A stretch of 64,000 nucleotides of DNA from DAOTXR01 sp034435375 (GCA_034435375.1 DAOTXR010000080.1:62001-126000), one strand, 5' to 3'. Positions 7,561 through 16,767 are shown, numbered from the stretch's first letter. Translations and numbers: made by a program. Notes: generated from the sequence alone by a model not told the origin.

Positions 7561-9312
7561 ATGCGCCGATGGTATGCAACTCTGGTCGCCGTGCTGCTGA
7601 CCACGCTTTCCGCTGGAATTATGGCAGCGTGCGGTTCGCAAGAGCCGTATGCAGGAGAGACTGCGACAGCTGAGCCTGCCCGCCAATCGGAAGCTACGCC
7701 GACACGTCCTCCCGTTTCTCCCGATCTCTCCGCCTTGACCCCCACATCCACATGGCCATCTGAGTCGGCGCTGGTGGACATTCGCCGACGCGGCGTGCTG
7801 CGTGTGGGGGTGCTTTACAATTACCCACCTTTTGGCTACTTGGCCGACAATGGCCGGGTCCGTGGTTACGAAGCCGACCTGGTGCACGCTATCGCCCAGC
7901 GCTGGGGAGTAGAAGTGTCTTTTGTGCAGGTGACCCGGCAGACGCGCCTGCCTATCTTGTGCGCGGGCGAGGTTGACATGCTGGCGGCTGCAGTGCCTCA
8001 TCGCCGCGAGATGCAGCAATTTGTTGAATTTACAGACACGACCTTTCTCAGTGGACAGGCCATTCTGGTTAAGGTTGGGTCTGCAACTGATCTTCGCAGT
8101 GCGTTGACCGGCGGCCCACTGGCTACTGTAGGACCTGAGGCCCAGCAGGCTCTCCTACAGCGTGCACAGCAGCTTGGAATCTCGCCTGATATCCGGGTTT
8201 ATGAGACCGTGGATCAGGCTATTGCGGATCTGAGCTCCGGGACTGTGTACGCGGTCGTCAGTCGCCGTGAGAGTCTGCTGCTCCCAGCCCAGACCATCGA
8301 AGGGGTAGATTTGCTAGAGGAGTTTGTTCAGACAGAACCCTATGCTTTCGCTGTCCGACGCGGCGATACCCCCTTGCGCGATCTGCTTAACCTTACACTT
8401 CAAGACGTCATTGCTCAGGGAGAGATTGGGGCCATCTTTTCTAACAACTTCTATGGTCGCCCGACCGATCTGTTTAAGCGCCGTGATGGCGAACCGCTGT
8501 ACAGCTTTGACACTTTCCCGACAGAAATCACTTTCTCTGAGTCAGTGGTCGAGCGCATTCGACGCGGTGAGCCACTGCGTGTGGCGGGCATCGGCCTGTC
8601 TGCGCAGCCGGCGCTGTACGATGGTCAGCCCATTGTGGATGGGTTTGATAGAGCTGTCTTAAATGAGATGGCCCGCCGCTGGAATGTTCCTATCACGGAG
8701 GTTCCAGCCAGCATGGGAGAGACGGGGTTAGCGCTGCTTGAAGCTGGTCAGGCAGACATGGTGACCAGCATCCGTCCCGATGTCACTTGGCTTGGGCGGG
8801 TGGCTTTCAGTCAACCCTACTACACACGAGGTTTACGGGTTATCCATATGGGCGATGTGACGGTTCTAGGGGTGGACGATCTGGAATTCAAGCCGACGAT
8901 GATCGTGCCGCCTTTCGACGTTAGTGAGGACATCATACGCAGAAACAATGACTTTCCCAGGATCGCGGTAGCCGGATCGCCTGAGGAGGCATTTCGGGCG
9001 CTGGTAGCACGGGGTGTCTACGCCGTAGTGGGTGACGAGTTCACGCTGACACTCATGGCGCGTGCAGACAATCGGATCGCCTTTGCTGGTGAGCGCTATC
9101 GACCCAAAGGCTATGCCTTTGCTGTGTCACGTTTTGATCCGGATTTCCTGGCTCTCGTGGACTTTACCCTCCAAGATATGTATCTTGACGGGACACTTGA
9201 CACTCTACGTCAGCAATATTTTGGCCCATATCTACCTGAGGGTGAGTCGCTAGACTCGCTGCCAATCGAAATTTGGCCCGGTGATGGCAGCTACCTTGGG
9301 GTAGGGGGGTGA
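7561..9312 (+). CDS. Lipoprotein with two tandem family-3 solute-binding domains
   Basis: This 583-residue secreted protein starts three bases after the nadD stop. The N-terminus is a lipoprotein signal (MRRWYATLVAVLL...IMAAC; cysteine near 21-23). A Thr/Pro/Ser-rich linker follows. The first SBP_bac_3-like domain begins near residue 68 (RRGVLRVGVLYNYPPFGYLADNG) and the second near 338 (IRRGEPLRVAGIGLSAQPALYDG). Each has the RVAG/RVGV strand, the ExDxV/DRAVLNEMARRWN helix and the YAFAV/GYAFAV hinge. Such domains bind amino acids or act as sensors. No permease or ATPase is adjacent, so it may serve a distant transporter. It ends 22 bases inside the convergent GH38-like gene. Confidence 0.88.
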   Translation: MRRWYATLVAVLLTTLSAGIMAACGSQEPYAGETATAEPARQSEATPTRPPVSPDLSALTPTSTWPSESALVDIRRRGVLRVGVLYNYPPFGYLADNGRVRGYEADLVHAIAQRWGVEVSFVQVTRQTRLPILCAGEVDMLAAAVPHRREMQQFVEFTDTTFLSGQAILVKVGSATDLRSALTGGPLATVGPEAQQALLQRAQQLGISPDIRVYETVDQAIADLSSGTVYAVVSRRESLLLPAQTIEGVDLLEEFVQTEPYAFAVRRGDTPLRDLLNLTLQDVIAQGEIGAIFSNNFYGRPTDLFKRRDGEPLYSFDTFPTEITFSESVVERIRRGEPLRVAGIGLSAQPALYDGQPIVDGFDRAVLNEMARRWNVPITEVPASMGETGLALLEAGQADMVTSIRPDVTWLGRVAFSQPYYTRGLRVIHMGDVTVLGVDDLEFKPTMIVPPFDVSEDIIRRNNDFPRIAVAGSPEEAFRALVARGVYAVVGDEFTLTLMARADNRIAFAGERYRPKGYAFAVSRFDPDFLALVDFTLQDMYLDGTLDTLRQQYFGPYLPEGESLDSLPIEIWPGDGSYLGVGG

Positions 9313-11954
9313 AGGCGTACAGTGACGATCTCAGCAGGGCGGGCTTCAAACGAAATCTTGTGTCCCTTTGCACGCAGGCGTATTTCTTCGATCACTGTTG
9401 ACTCGTCGAGAGTCACACGTTTCGCTTGTTCGAATGGCACATCGGTGTGCAGCGTCACGTGCTCGGCTTCGTGGCTGAGGTTGTAACCCCGCACAATGAT
9501 GCCTTGTCCGCCCGCCGCTGCCTTGATGGCACTCACCACAAACCTGGGGTTGTCTGTGGTTACTAGGCTCCCCGTGAGAGGCAAGCGCCCTGGGTGTACG
9601 TCTGTGATCTGAACCCGTAGGGGAGTCTCAAAAGCCCAGGCCTCGTGCCAGGCAGGCAGTGGATCAGCGCTGTGGGGGATAATGCTATAGACGAAGGTGT
9701 ACTCGCCCTGACACTGCGCTTCTGGGATGGCTATCTGCGGTCCGGCATTATCTCGGCGGTTGGGTACTGTCTCGCGGCTTAGCCATCCAATGCAGCGCAA
9801 CAATGTCAGTGCGATCTCAATGCCCTGCACGGTTGCCAGGACGGCCACTTCCGGTAGCCCTCTGTTGGCGATGGTCAGTCCTGTCTCGCTGCCCAGCACT
9901 GTTGTAAAGGCACGCTGTGGTTGCTCAGTTGCAGGTTGTTCGGCCCAGCCAACGGTGTCTTCGGCTGCAGGGAGGGCAATGTCGCGTTGCACTACTTCGA
10001 AGTGGCCATCGAACAAAGCCTGTTGTCCAATCACTCCAGTGGGGAAGTGAACACGCAACCGATGATCGCGAGCACTGTTGACGATTGTGGCCTCAATATC
10101 GATCCGTGGCACGCTCCGAGTAATGGTGATTGTTGTGGTAACAGAGACAGGCACAAACTGCGCAGCAAGGGGCAATCGTGCTTCCTGATCCTCTGTCAGT
10201 GTCTCCGGCAGCCGATAGATTTGGAATGTTTCCAGGGTCTGCGTCACGGGACCTACCAGACGTATCACATGCAGGGGGGCGTTGGTTGGCACATCGATCA
10301 CGGTATCTCGCTGAGGGGCGCAGAAGGAAAAAGCGTCGCCGCGATCGCCGCCATCAACATATCGGTTCAGTCCAGAGAACGATCGGCCTGTGCGCTTGTC
10401 GAAAAGGGCCAGTGTTCCCTCTTCGAGCGTGACTGACAGGCTCAGCATTTCGTTCTCGATAGAAAGGCCCTGATCATCGACTGTAACTGTGCCAGCGGGC
10501 GCGTCATGGGCTGGGCGTAGCGCATAGGTTCGGTAGCCAAATGAGGGGACATCCTGTGCTACAAAACGCACAGTGATAGTCTCATCCTTTTTATCGTTGC
10601 CATGCCCAAGGGGAGTTGGTGCGATTAGCATCTCGGAAGGCAAAACGGTCCCTGATTCGTCGATGACCTCGAACGGGCGGAGGAAGTCGGGCAACACCAT
10701 CTCGAAAGTCACCAAGTCAGTGTGGGGCTGTCCGGTGGCGTTGAATACTACGATCGGCACAGCGGGACCATCGATGGGCAGCGCTTGCGTGTTGATCTGT
10801 TGCGCCAAATAGCACAGATTCTGGTCAATGATCTCCTGTGCGATCTGCTCAACCTGGTCGAAGCGTGCAATCATTTCACGGTGCACTTGATCGCAGCTCG
10901 TGCCACGGATCGAATCAACAGCTTGGTTCTGGAGTAGAATTCGCCAGGCGTGGGTGAGCAGATCGGCCTGTGACCGCAGCGGTATCATTTTGTCTGGGTG
11001 GTTCGCCTCTGTTGAGCCAATCAGCGTAGCCCATGTGCTAAATGGCTCTGCCCACCGCTCGAGCATCTGTTGAGCGGTGTGATTGCGCTGTTTGAGCCAC
11101 ATCCGCGTGCTGAGCACCCCTAAGCCCATGACAAACCGCTGCGGAGAGCGCAGTTCGCCCACCACCGTTGGGAATTTGTCTCCTTCAGCTAGCACTTGCT
11201 CAACATAGTACGGCAGGCTACTGTAGACCACTCGTGTGCCACGAAAGCGCCGATTAGCTTCCTGAATCACCTCGTCATAGGCTGCTTGTGCATCCTGCTG
11301 ATCAGCACCGTTCATCATGAGCAATTCGCAGGCGGAGCTGTGTTCTTTGAGGCTGTCTCTCGCGTGTCCCAGCGCTGCTTTGAGTGAGTCAATGTCGAGC
11401 GGCAACTGTGCAGCATTCTGGTAGCCGTCTCGGAGGTAGATTAGCAGCACCCGACTGCCGTCTGGCGAGTCCCACCAGAGCTCAGCTGGCACCTCGCCTA
11501 GGCCGTCCCTTACGACTACGCTCTCAACCCCAAACCCTCGTAGAATCTGGGGCATCTGCCCGATGTGTCCTGACGTGTCTGGCAGATAACCCACATTGAG
11601 CCATGCGCCGAACTGGGCGCTGGTGTGTCGACCTTGCAAAAGGTTACGGACAAGCGCCTCTGGGCTGACAAGAAACGGGTCAGGATTGACATACCAGGGG
11701 CCAATGTGCAATTTGCCCCGGCCAACTAGTTCCACAAGGGCAGCTCGCTGCTGGGGTCGAACTTCCAGATAGTCATCAACTAGGATGACCTGTCCATCCA
11801 ATAGGAATTGCATCTGGTCGGATCGATTCAGCAAGTCGATCAAATGGTCGAGCAGGTCAACCAGCCTTAGACGCGACCTTTGGAATGTCTGATAGCCCTC
11901 ACGATGCCAGCGCGTATGCGGCACCAGGTGCAGCACAAAGGGTCGTTTGGTCAT
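9291..11954 (-). CDS. Glycoside hydrolase family 38-like protein with substituted zinc site
   Basis: The 887 residues have the full length and domain order of bacterial alpha-mannosidases: an N-terminal alpha/beta barrel-like catalytic region (5-270), a three-helix middle domain (about 275-370) and C-terminal beta-sandwich domains. The nucleophile segment GYLPDTSGHIGQMPQI is intact (D126). However, the N-terminal HTHWD motif of the family reads HTRWH here (R15 and H17 in place of His and Asp), and the middle-domain NHxHDSI motif reads NQAVDSI (V346 in place of His). Three of four zinc ligands are thus absent, so normal GH38 catalysis is doubtful. It is last in a three-gene minus-strand unit with a DMT transporter and a zinc-ribbon protein. 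Confidence 0.88.
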   Translation of the reverse strand: MTKRPFVLHLVPHTRWHREGYQTFQRSRLRLVDLLDHLIDLLNRSDQMQFLLDGQVILVDDYLEVRPQQRAALVELVGRGKLHIGPWYVNPDPFLVSPEALVRNLLQGRHTSAQFGAWLNVGYLPDTSGHIGQMPQILRGFGVESVVVRDGLGEVPAELWWDSPDGSRVLLIYLRDGYQNAAQLPLDIDSLKAALGHARDSLKEHSSACELLMMNGADQQDAQAAYDEVIQEANRRFRGTRVVYSSLPYYVEQVLAEGDKFPTVVGELRSPQRFVMGLGVLSTRMWLKQRNHTAQQMLERWAEPFSTWATLIGSTEANHPDKMIPLRSQADLLTHAWRILLQNQAVDSIRGTSCDQVHREMIARFDQVEQIAQEIIDQNLCYLAQQINTQALPIDGPAVPIVVFNATGQPHTDLVTFEMVLPDFLRPFEVIDESGTVLPSEMLIAPTPLGHGNDKKDETITVRFVAQDVPSFGYRTYALRPAHDAPAGTVTVDDQGLSIENEMLSLSVTLEEGTLALFDKRTGRSFSGLNRYVDGGDRGDAFSFCAPQRDTVIDVPTNAPLHVIRLVGPVTQTLETFQIYRLPETLTEDQEARLPLAAQFVPVSVTTTITITRSVPRIDIEATIVNSARDHRLRVHFPTGVIGQQALFDGHFEVVQRDIALPAAEDTVGWAEQPATEQPQRAFTTVLGSETGLTIANRGLPEVAVLATVQGIEIALTLLRCIGWLSRETVPNRRDNAGPQIAIPEAQCQGEYTFVYSIIPHSADPLPAWHEAWAFETPLRVQITDVHPGRLPLTGSLVTTDNPRFVVSAIKAAAGGQGIIVRGYNLSHEAEHVTLHTDVPFEQAKRVTLDESTVIEEIRLRAKGHKISFEARPAEIVTVRLHPPTPR

Positions 11955-11963
11955 TGGGCCTGT

Positions 11964-12200
11964 CTAACTTCCGGCTGTGGCATGTTCATCCTCAGCGCCA
12001 GTGCGTGGCAGGGCATGCTTGAGCTGCCTGATGGTCACCTTGTTAACACGTCTGCAGCGTGGACATTCTACAGTGTAATACTCTTCAGTGTGTTTCAGGG
12101 AGTCCAATGCTGTTTGCACTGCTTCCCGATTCATTGACCAACTCCAATGACACTTGTAGCAAGTGATTTTGAGCATGTCTAACATCCTTGTGTCACTCAT
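11964..12200 (-). CDS. Small zinc-ribbon protein
   Basis: This 78-residue soluble protein contains two CxxC knuckles, CYKC (about 14-17) and CPRC (about 46-49), spaced like a zinc ribbon and separated by a helical segment with EAVQTALDSLKH. No enzymatic motif is visible. It lies nine bases before the GH38-like gene and 30 bases after the DMT transporter gene on the same strand, so cotranscription is likely. A later ATG (residue 6 or 9) could be the true start. Confidence 0.65.
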   Translation of the reverse strand: MSDTRMLDMLKITCYKCHWSWSMNREAVQTALDSLKHTEEYYTVECPRCRRVNKVTIRQLKHALPRTGAEDEHATAGS

Positions 12201-12230
12201 CTGTCAAAGCCGTCACTGGACGCAAAGCTC

Positions 12231-13130
12231 CTATGGCAGTTTTTCCTTGATCCCTTCAACCTGCGACGCGAACACAATTCCAGCCAGGATCAAGATACCT
12301 CCTAAGATTTGAAGCAAGCCTGGTTGTTCGCCTAACAGAAAGACTGCCAGGATAGTCGAGCCAACAGGCTCTCCCAGAACGGCAATGCTGACAAGTGTTG
12401 CTGACAGGTGACGCACAGCATAGTTGGCCGCCGTGTGGCCGATCAGCTGGGGGATCAGGCCAAGCGCTATCATCAATCCCATAGCACGCAGGCTGTAACC
12501 AGCCAGTGGCAGCCCTCTCAGCGCTACCCATGCCATGAGCAGAACAGCCGCCGTGCCATAGACGATCCAAACATAGGCCACAAACGGCAGTTGATCGCGC
12601 ACGCTGCGCCCAATGAGCAGGTAGCCTGCTGCAAACCATGCGCCAGCCAAAGCCAGGAGATTGCCCCATCCAGTTCCGCCATAGGGGTTTGAGAGATCAG
12701 CCAGCCCGATAACGGCGCTCCCCGCTATAGCCAGCGCGATTCCAAGCCACATCAGGCGAGATGTGCGCTCTTTAAGCACCAGCGGCCCTGCCAAACCAAT
12801 CCATAGCGGAGTTGTACTCACTAGAACCAGCGAGCTTACAACTGTGGTGTGTGCTAGCGATGTAATCCAAGTTGCGAAGTGCAATGTCAGCAGTACACCA
12901 CATGTTAGCAGAATACCCACCTGCTTTGAGCTAAGTTTAGCATAATCTTTCCATACCTGCTGACGGAGTGCAGGGATGCTGAGCACTAACGTCGCTGCTG
13001 TCAGCCTGTAAGCGGCGATCACCAGTGAGGGTACGTGTTCAGCCTGTGCCCACCGGACGAGGATCGATGCGGACGACATCGCCAGAACGCCCACCGTCAA
13101 GACCAGGCTCAGCTTCAGTGTACGTTTCAA
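12231..13130 (-). CDS. EamA/RhaT-type DMT superfamily transporter
   Basis: The product is an integral membrane protein with about ten hydrophobic helices arranged as two EamA repeats, the usual 300-residue form of metabolite exporters. I place the start at a TTG at 13130 (299 residues) because AAGGCGAGG lies just upstream and the first helix starts directly after it; the frame stays open upstream to 13355, but that extension is hydrophilic and unlike the family. The helix-2 segment SSASILVRWAQAE and the late segment LGEPVGSTILAVFLLGEQPG are typical EamA sequence. The substrate is unknown. It heads the unit leading to the zinc-ribbon and GH38-like genes. Confidence 0.88.
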   Translation of the reverse strand: MKRTLKLSLVLTVGVLAMSSASILVRWAQAEHVPSLVIAAYRLTAATLVLSIPALRQQVWKDYAKLSSKQVGILLTCGVLLTLHFATWITSLAHTTVVSSLVLVSTTPLWIGLAGPLVLKERTSRLMWLGIALAIAGSAVIGLADLSNPYGGTGWGNLLALAGAWFAAGYLLIGRSVRDQLPFVAYVWIVYGTAAVLLMAWVALRGLPLAGYSLRAMGLMIALGLIPQLIGHTAANYAVRHLSATLVSIAVLGEPVGSTILAVFLLGEQPGLLQILGGILILAGIVFASQVEGIKEKLP

Positions 13131-13356
13131 GGCACAGCCTCGCCTTGCATGTCCGCGCCCCACAAGTTTGGCTGACCAGGCTTGTGGGTGCTCGGACGCA
13201 CGAACCTTGATTCTCGATTCCTGTGCCGATACAATCAGGTGCGGGTAAGCATACACCTGACGGGCAAGTCTGATGCGTGCTGTGTGCGGCATCTGGGCAG
13301 CCCCGATAGCTGTGGGAAGCCACAGGATCATAACATCGCTTGGGCAGGTGGTCAAT

Positions 13357-13375
13357 GTAACCTGGGGGAGGTTAC
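13357..13375. promoter_or_regulatory. Perfect inverted repeat upstream of superoxide dismutase gene
   Basis: GTAACCT and AGGTTAC flank GGGGG with perfect 7-base arms, about 60 bases before the sod start and at the edge of the divergent DMT gene region. It could be an operator for either gene; no matching regulator is encoded next to it. Confidence 0.35.
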
Positions 13376-13434
13376 CTCTCGTTTACCTAAATGCATTTGT
13401 AAGTTATTGCACGCTAATAGAGGAGGCATATTGA

Positions 13435-14049
13435 ATGACACACCAATTACCGCCGCTGCCGTATCCATATAATGCGCTTGAGCCCCATATTGACGAGCAG
13501 ACCATGCGCATTCATCATGACAAGCATCACCAGGCCTATGTGGATAACCTCAACAAGGCCCTGGAGAGTCACCCTGAGCTGCAAGCTAAAAGCATCGAGG
13601 ATTTGCTCAAGGATCTGAACGCAGTTCCGGAAGACATCCGGACGGCTGTGCGCAACAATGGGGGTGGACATGCCAACCACACCATGTTCTGGCTATGCAT
13701 GGCGCCTGGTGCTGGTGGAGAGCCTGAGGGCAAGCTGGCTGCAGCCATCAATGCGGCGTTTGGCTCTTTCGCGAACTTTAAAGAGCAATTCTCTAAGGCG
13801 GGTCTGACTCGCTTTGGAAGCGGCTGGGCATGGCTATGCGTCGATCGCAGCGGAAAGCTAATCGTTACCAGTTCACCAAACCAGGATACCCCCCTGTCGG
13901 ACGGCATGACTCCTATCTTATGTCTAGACGTTTGGGAGCACGCTTACTATCTCAAGTACCAGAATCGGCGCGGTGACTATATCACTGCTTGGTGGAATGT
14001 GGTAAACTGGAAAGAAGTTACTGCCCGCTTTGAGGCTGCTACATCCTAA
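13435..14049 (+). CDS. sodA: Superoxide dismutase, Mn/Fe family (Mn-like)
   Basis: The enzyme dismutes superoxide to oxygen and peroxide in the cytoplasm. The 204 residues start with LPPLPYPYNALEPHIDEQTM, the family N-terminus. Expected metal ligands are visible: the first histidine in HHDKHHQAYV, the second in NHTMFW, and Asp and His in the LDVWEHAYYL signature. A glutamine in the NQDTPL segment is the arrangement of Mn enzymes rather than the Ala-Thr of Fe enzymes, so Mn or cambialistic use is inferred. A GAGGAGG ribosome binding site lies before the ATG. Ferredoxin and aspartase-type genes follow. Confidence 0.96.
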   Translation: MTHQLPPLPYPYNALEPHIDEQTMRIHHDKHHQAYVDNLNKALESHPELQAKSIEDLLKDLNAVPEDIRTAVRNNGGGHANHTMFWLCMAPGAGGEPEGKLAAAINAAFGSFANFKEQFSKAGLTRFGSGWAWLCVDRSGKLIVTSSPNQDTPLSDGMTPILCLDVWEHAYYLKYQNRRGDYITAWWNVVNWKEVTARFEAATS

Positions 14050-14113
14050 ACTTGGGGCTGCAGGCGAGAAAACCTCACCTGCTGCGTGACCTTGTAATGA
14101 GAGGAGAATCCCC

Positions 14114-14467
14114 ATGACGCATATCATCACTAGCCTTTGCCTGCGTGACGGCGCGTGCAGAGAAGTATGCCCCGTCGAGTGTATTGTCCCTGGCAAGCCT
14201 GAGAGCGATTGGCCGTGGTTCTACATTGACCCGGACACATGTATTGACTGCGGTGCCTGCATCCCCGAGTGCCCCTATGAGGCCATCTTTATTGAGGATG
14301 AAGTCCCGTCCGCCTATACGATGGCTGCGGGACAGAAGCTTGTCCCGCATGATACCAAGAAAGAGATCACGGCCGTAGGTGGCGAGGTGTTCGATCTGAC
14401 CCCCGACATCAAGTTTAACTATGCCTTCTTCCAAGAAGGACCCGGCTACGACGCTCTCAACATGTAG
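14114..14467 (+). CDS. Ferredoxin with two Fe-S cluster motifs
   Basis: This 117-residue electron carrier has two cysteine motifs. The first is CLRDGACREVCPVEC (irregular, as in seven-iron or Thermus-type ferredoxins) and the second is the regular CIDCGACIPECP four-iron motif followed by YEAIF. A linker with DWPWFYIDPDT separates them, and the C-terminal tail of about 45 residues has no cysteine. A GAGAGGAG ribosome binding site precedes ATG 14114, and a strong terminator follows. Its redox partner is unknown; the superoxide dismutase gene lies 64 bases upstream and could be cotranscribed. Confidence 0.93.
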   Translation: MTHIITSLCLRDGACREVCPVECIVPGKPESDWPWFYIDPDTCIDCGACIPECPYEAIFIEDEVPSAYTMAAGQKLVPHDTKKEITAVGGEVFDLTPDIKFNYAFFQEGPGYDALNM

Positions 14468-14498
14468 AACGTCTCCCTCATACTAAATTCCTGTCATA

Positions 14499-14527
14499 GG
14501 AGCAGCCTGTTGAGCTGCTCCTTTGTG
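14499..14527 (+). terminator. Rho-independent terminator after ferredoxin gene
   Basis: GGAGCAGC (14499-14506) pairs perfectly with GCTGCTCC (14514-14521) around a 7-base loop, followed by TTTGTG. It ends the sod-ferredoxin unit. Confidence 0.8.
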
Positions 14528-14555
14528 TTGATGGTGCGACTTTCTTTGTTCCGCT

Positions 14556-14564
14556 TGGTATGAT
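14556..14564 (+). promoter_or_regulatory. Extended -10 promoter of the aspartase-type gene
   Basis: TGGTATGAT is an extended -10 element 33 bases before the gene start, just downstream of the terminator. No good -35 hexamer is visible. Confidence 0.4.
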
Positions 14565-14596
14565 CTGTGTGACCAACTCACCGAGGAGGCTGATCG

Positions 14597-16030
14597 ATGA
14601 GCAAGTATCGTATCGAGCGGGACTCTCTGGGGGAGCTCAAAGTACCTGCCAACGCTCTCTATGCTGCCCAGACTCAGCGTGCTATTGAAAACTTCCCCAT
14701 ATCTGGCCTGAAACAGTACAGGGCTTTCATCTGGTCGATGGCAGCTATCAAACGGGCTGCGGCTCAGGTCAACTTTGATCTGGGCTTGTTTGCAGATCGC
14801 CAAGTAGGGACTCGTCTCTTCACTGGAGAGGAGATCGCAAAGGCCATTATGCAGGCTGCCGAGGAAGTGATGGCCGGACAGTGGGACGATCAGTTTGTTG
14901 TGGATCCTTTCCAAGCGGGTGCAGGTACCTCTCACAATATGAACACCAACGAGGTGATTGCTAACCGGGCTAACCAGATATTGGGTTTCGCGCTGGACGA
15001 CCCTGACAAGCCCGTGCATCCTAACGATCATGTCAACATGGCCCAGTCTACCAACGACACGATCCCAACGGCCATCCGATTGGGTTGTCTATGGCGTCTT
15101 GATGAATTGCTTGACACGCTTGACGACCTGGCTGCTGCCTTCAGACGCAAGGCCCGCGAATTCGATGATATTGTCAAGTCGGGTCGCACTCACCTTCAAG
15201 ATGCTGTGCCTATCCGGTTGGGGCAGGAGTTTGGAGCCTACGCCCGCGCCATTGAGCGTGCCGCCGAGAAAATCCACCAGGCAGCTGAGGGGTTGCGACG
15301 GCTGGGCATCGGTGGCACGGCTGTTGGTACGGGTCTCAACGCCCACCCGGAATACCATGCCCGGATGGTGTCTGCACTTGAGAATCTGACCGGCCTCGAG
15401 CTGGAAACTTCTGATAACCTGTTCGAGTCCATGCAGTCCATGCAAGATGCAGTACATTTCAGTGGGGCGATCCGCACCCTGGCGCAGGACATCACTCGTA
15501 TCGCTAACGATCTGCGCCTGCTGGCCTCTGGCCCCGCCACCGGCCTGAGCGAGATTACCATGCCGGCTGTTCAGCCCGGATCGAGTATTATGCCGGGGAA
15601 GATTAATCCCAGCATTGCTGAGATGGTCAACCAGACTATGTTCCAGGTTATGGGAAACGACCTGACGGTCATGCTATGCGGTCAGGCAGGACAGCTCGAA
15701 CTGAACGTCATGATGCCTATTATGGGTTACAACCTGTTTCAGTCGATGGATGTGACCATTAATGCCCTGCGGGTATTCCGCGAACGCGCAGTAGACGGAC
15801 TGATCGCTAACCGTGAGAGGGCCGAGAGCTGGCTGGCTCACAATGCAATACTTGTTACAGCGCTCAACCCTGTGATTGGCTACTTGAAAGGAGCTGAGGT
15901 TGCCAAGAAAGCCATGTCTACAGGGCGTACCATCCGCGAGGTGGTACTCGAGGAGGGATACTTGACTGAGTCGCAGATAGATGAACTGCTCGATGCCCGC
16001 AGGATGACCGAGGGTGGGTTAATGGGTTGA
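14597..16030 (+). CDS. aspA: Aspartate ammonia-lyase / class II fumarase superfamily enzyme
   Basis: This 477-residue enzyme belongs to the fumarase-aspartase superfamily and forms homotetramers that add or remove water or ammonia across fumarate. The superfamily signature GSSIMPGKINPSIAE is present with the catalytic serine, along with GGAGTSHNMNTNEVIANRA and SGRTHLQDAVP. The residues after GKINP (SIAEMVNQ) and the GLNAHPEYH stretch read more like aspartases than fumarases, where PTQCEA is usual, so aspartase is preferred. A fumarase role cannot be excluded without alignment. It has its own extended -10 promoter and a GAGGAGG ribosome binding site, and converges with the DtxR gene. Confidence 0.85.
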   Translation: MSKYRIERDSLGELKVPANALYAAQTQRAIENFPISGLKQYRAFIWSMAAIKRAAAQVNFDLGLFADRQVGTRLFTGEEIAKAIMQAAEEVMAGQWDDQFVVDPFQAGAGTSHNMNTNEVIANRANQILGFALDDPDKPVHPNDHVNMAQSTNDTIPTAIRLGCLWRLDELLDTLDDLAAAFRRKAREFDDIVKSGRTHLQDAVPIRLGQEFGAYARAIERAAEKIHQAAEGLRRLGIGGTAVGTGLNAHPEYHARMVSALENLTGLELETSDNLFESMQSMQDAVHFSGAIRTLAQDITRIANDLRLLASGPATGLSEITMPAVQPGSSIMPGKINPSIAEMVNQTMFQVMGNDLTVMLCGQAGQLELNVMMPIMGYNLFQSMDVTINALRVFRERAVDGLIANRERAESWLAHNAILVTALNPVIGYLKGAEVAKKAMSTGRTIREVVLEEGYLTESQIDELLDARRMTEGGLMG

Positions 16031-16085
16031 GGTGAGCCGATTCCAGGCTTATATCAAGCACTGATGGAGCAAAACCGCAGCTGCC

Positions 16086-16739
16086 CTAGTCTAGCCTGAC
16101 AAACACATGGGATGCCGCTTGAGGCCCGAGGATCTGCTTCTGGCCACCTACCTGGACGCTGATTGGACCGCCGAAAGGTGCGACCTCAAGAACTGCGATC
16201 TGGGCGCCAAGGCGGATCCCCAGATCGCCGAGGTAGCGAAGCAAGTCGGGAGTCTGATCATCTACCCGCACAATCAAGCCATGTTGATCGGGGGCTAATT
16301 CGCTCAACGGGCGGCCCGTGGTCGGCTCGATTCTGCCGTCGCTGGTCGGAATCGGCGAGCCATGCGGATCAAGCTCAGGATTCCCCAAGATTGCTGCAAT
16401 ACGCTCAATAAAAAGAGGGGATACAGCGTGCTCAAGCCGCTCCGCCTCTTCGTGTACTTCGTCCCAGGTGTAGCCCAGAGCTTTGATGAGATACAATTCG
16501 ATCAGACGGTGATGGCGGATTATCTCAAGGGCAAACTTCTCGCCCTGTTCGGTCAATGTCACCCCATGATAGGGTTGATACTCGACCAGATTCAATTCGG
16601 CCAAGCGTTTAATGACGCCGGTCACGGATGCTGGCTCAACATTCAGAGCGCGGGCCAGCGTGGTAGTCTGGACCGGGGCACGCTCCTGCTGGAGATGGTA
16701 GATTGCTTTCAGGTAGTCTTCACGTTCCTTGGTTAGCAC
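16086..16739 (-). CDS. DtxR/MntR-family metal-dependent repressor
   Basis: This 217-residue regulator has the family layout: a winged helix at the N-terminus (about 1-65, with TTLARALNVEPASVTGVIKRL as recognition region), a helical metal-binding and dimerisation domain (70-140, with H and E residues in EIIRHHRLIELYL and DEVHEEAERLEHAVS), and a C-terminal FeoA/SH3-like domain (about 145-215). Family members sense Fe or Mn and repress uptake genes. No metal transporter is adjacent. It is divergent from the JAMM gene, and its own promoter contains a palindrome over the start site, consistent with autoregulation. Confidence 0.93.
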   Translation of the reverse strand: MLTKEREDYLKAIYHLQQERAPVQTTTLARALNVEPASVTGVIKRLAELNLVEYQPYHGVTLTEQGEKFALEIIRHHRLIELYLIKALGYTWDEVHEEAERLEHAVSPLFIERIAAILGNPELDPHGSPIPTSDGRIEPTTGRPLSELAPDQHGLIVRVDDQTPDLLRYLGDLGIRLGAQIAVLEVAPFGGPISVQVGGQKQILGPQAASHVFVRLD

Positions 16740-16767
16740 AGAGCATCCTCACGATCGCGCACAACGG

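Noticed and set aside
9921..10436. Plus-strand frame of 171 codons opposite the GH38-like gene
   Set aside because: Cysteine- and arginine-rich composition typical of a shadow frame, no start signal, and the minus-strand gene is certain.
12256..12669. Open frame of 137 codons inside the DMT transporter gene on the same strand
   Set aside because: It lies in another frame of a strongly supported membrane protein and its product has no family features.
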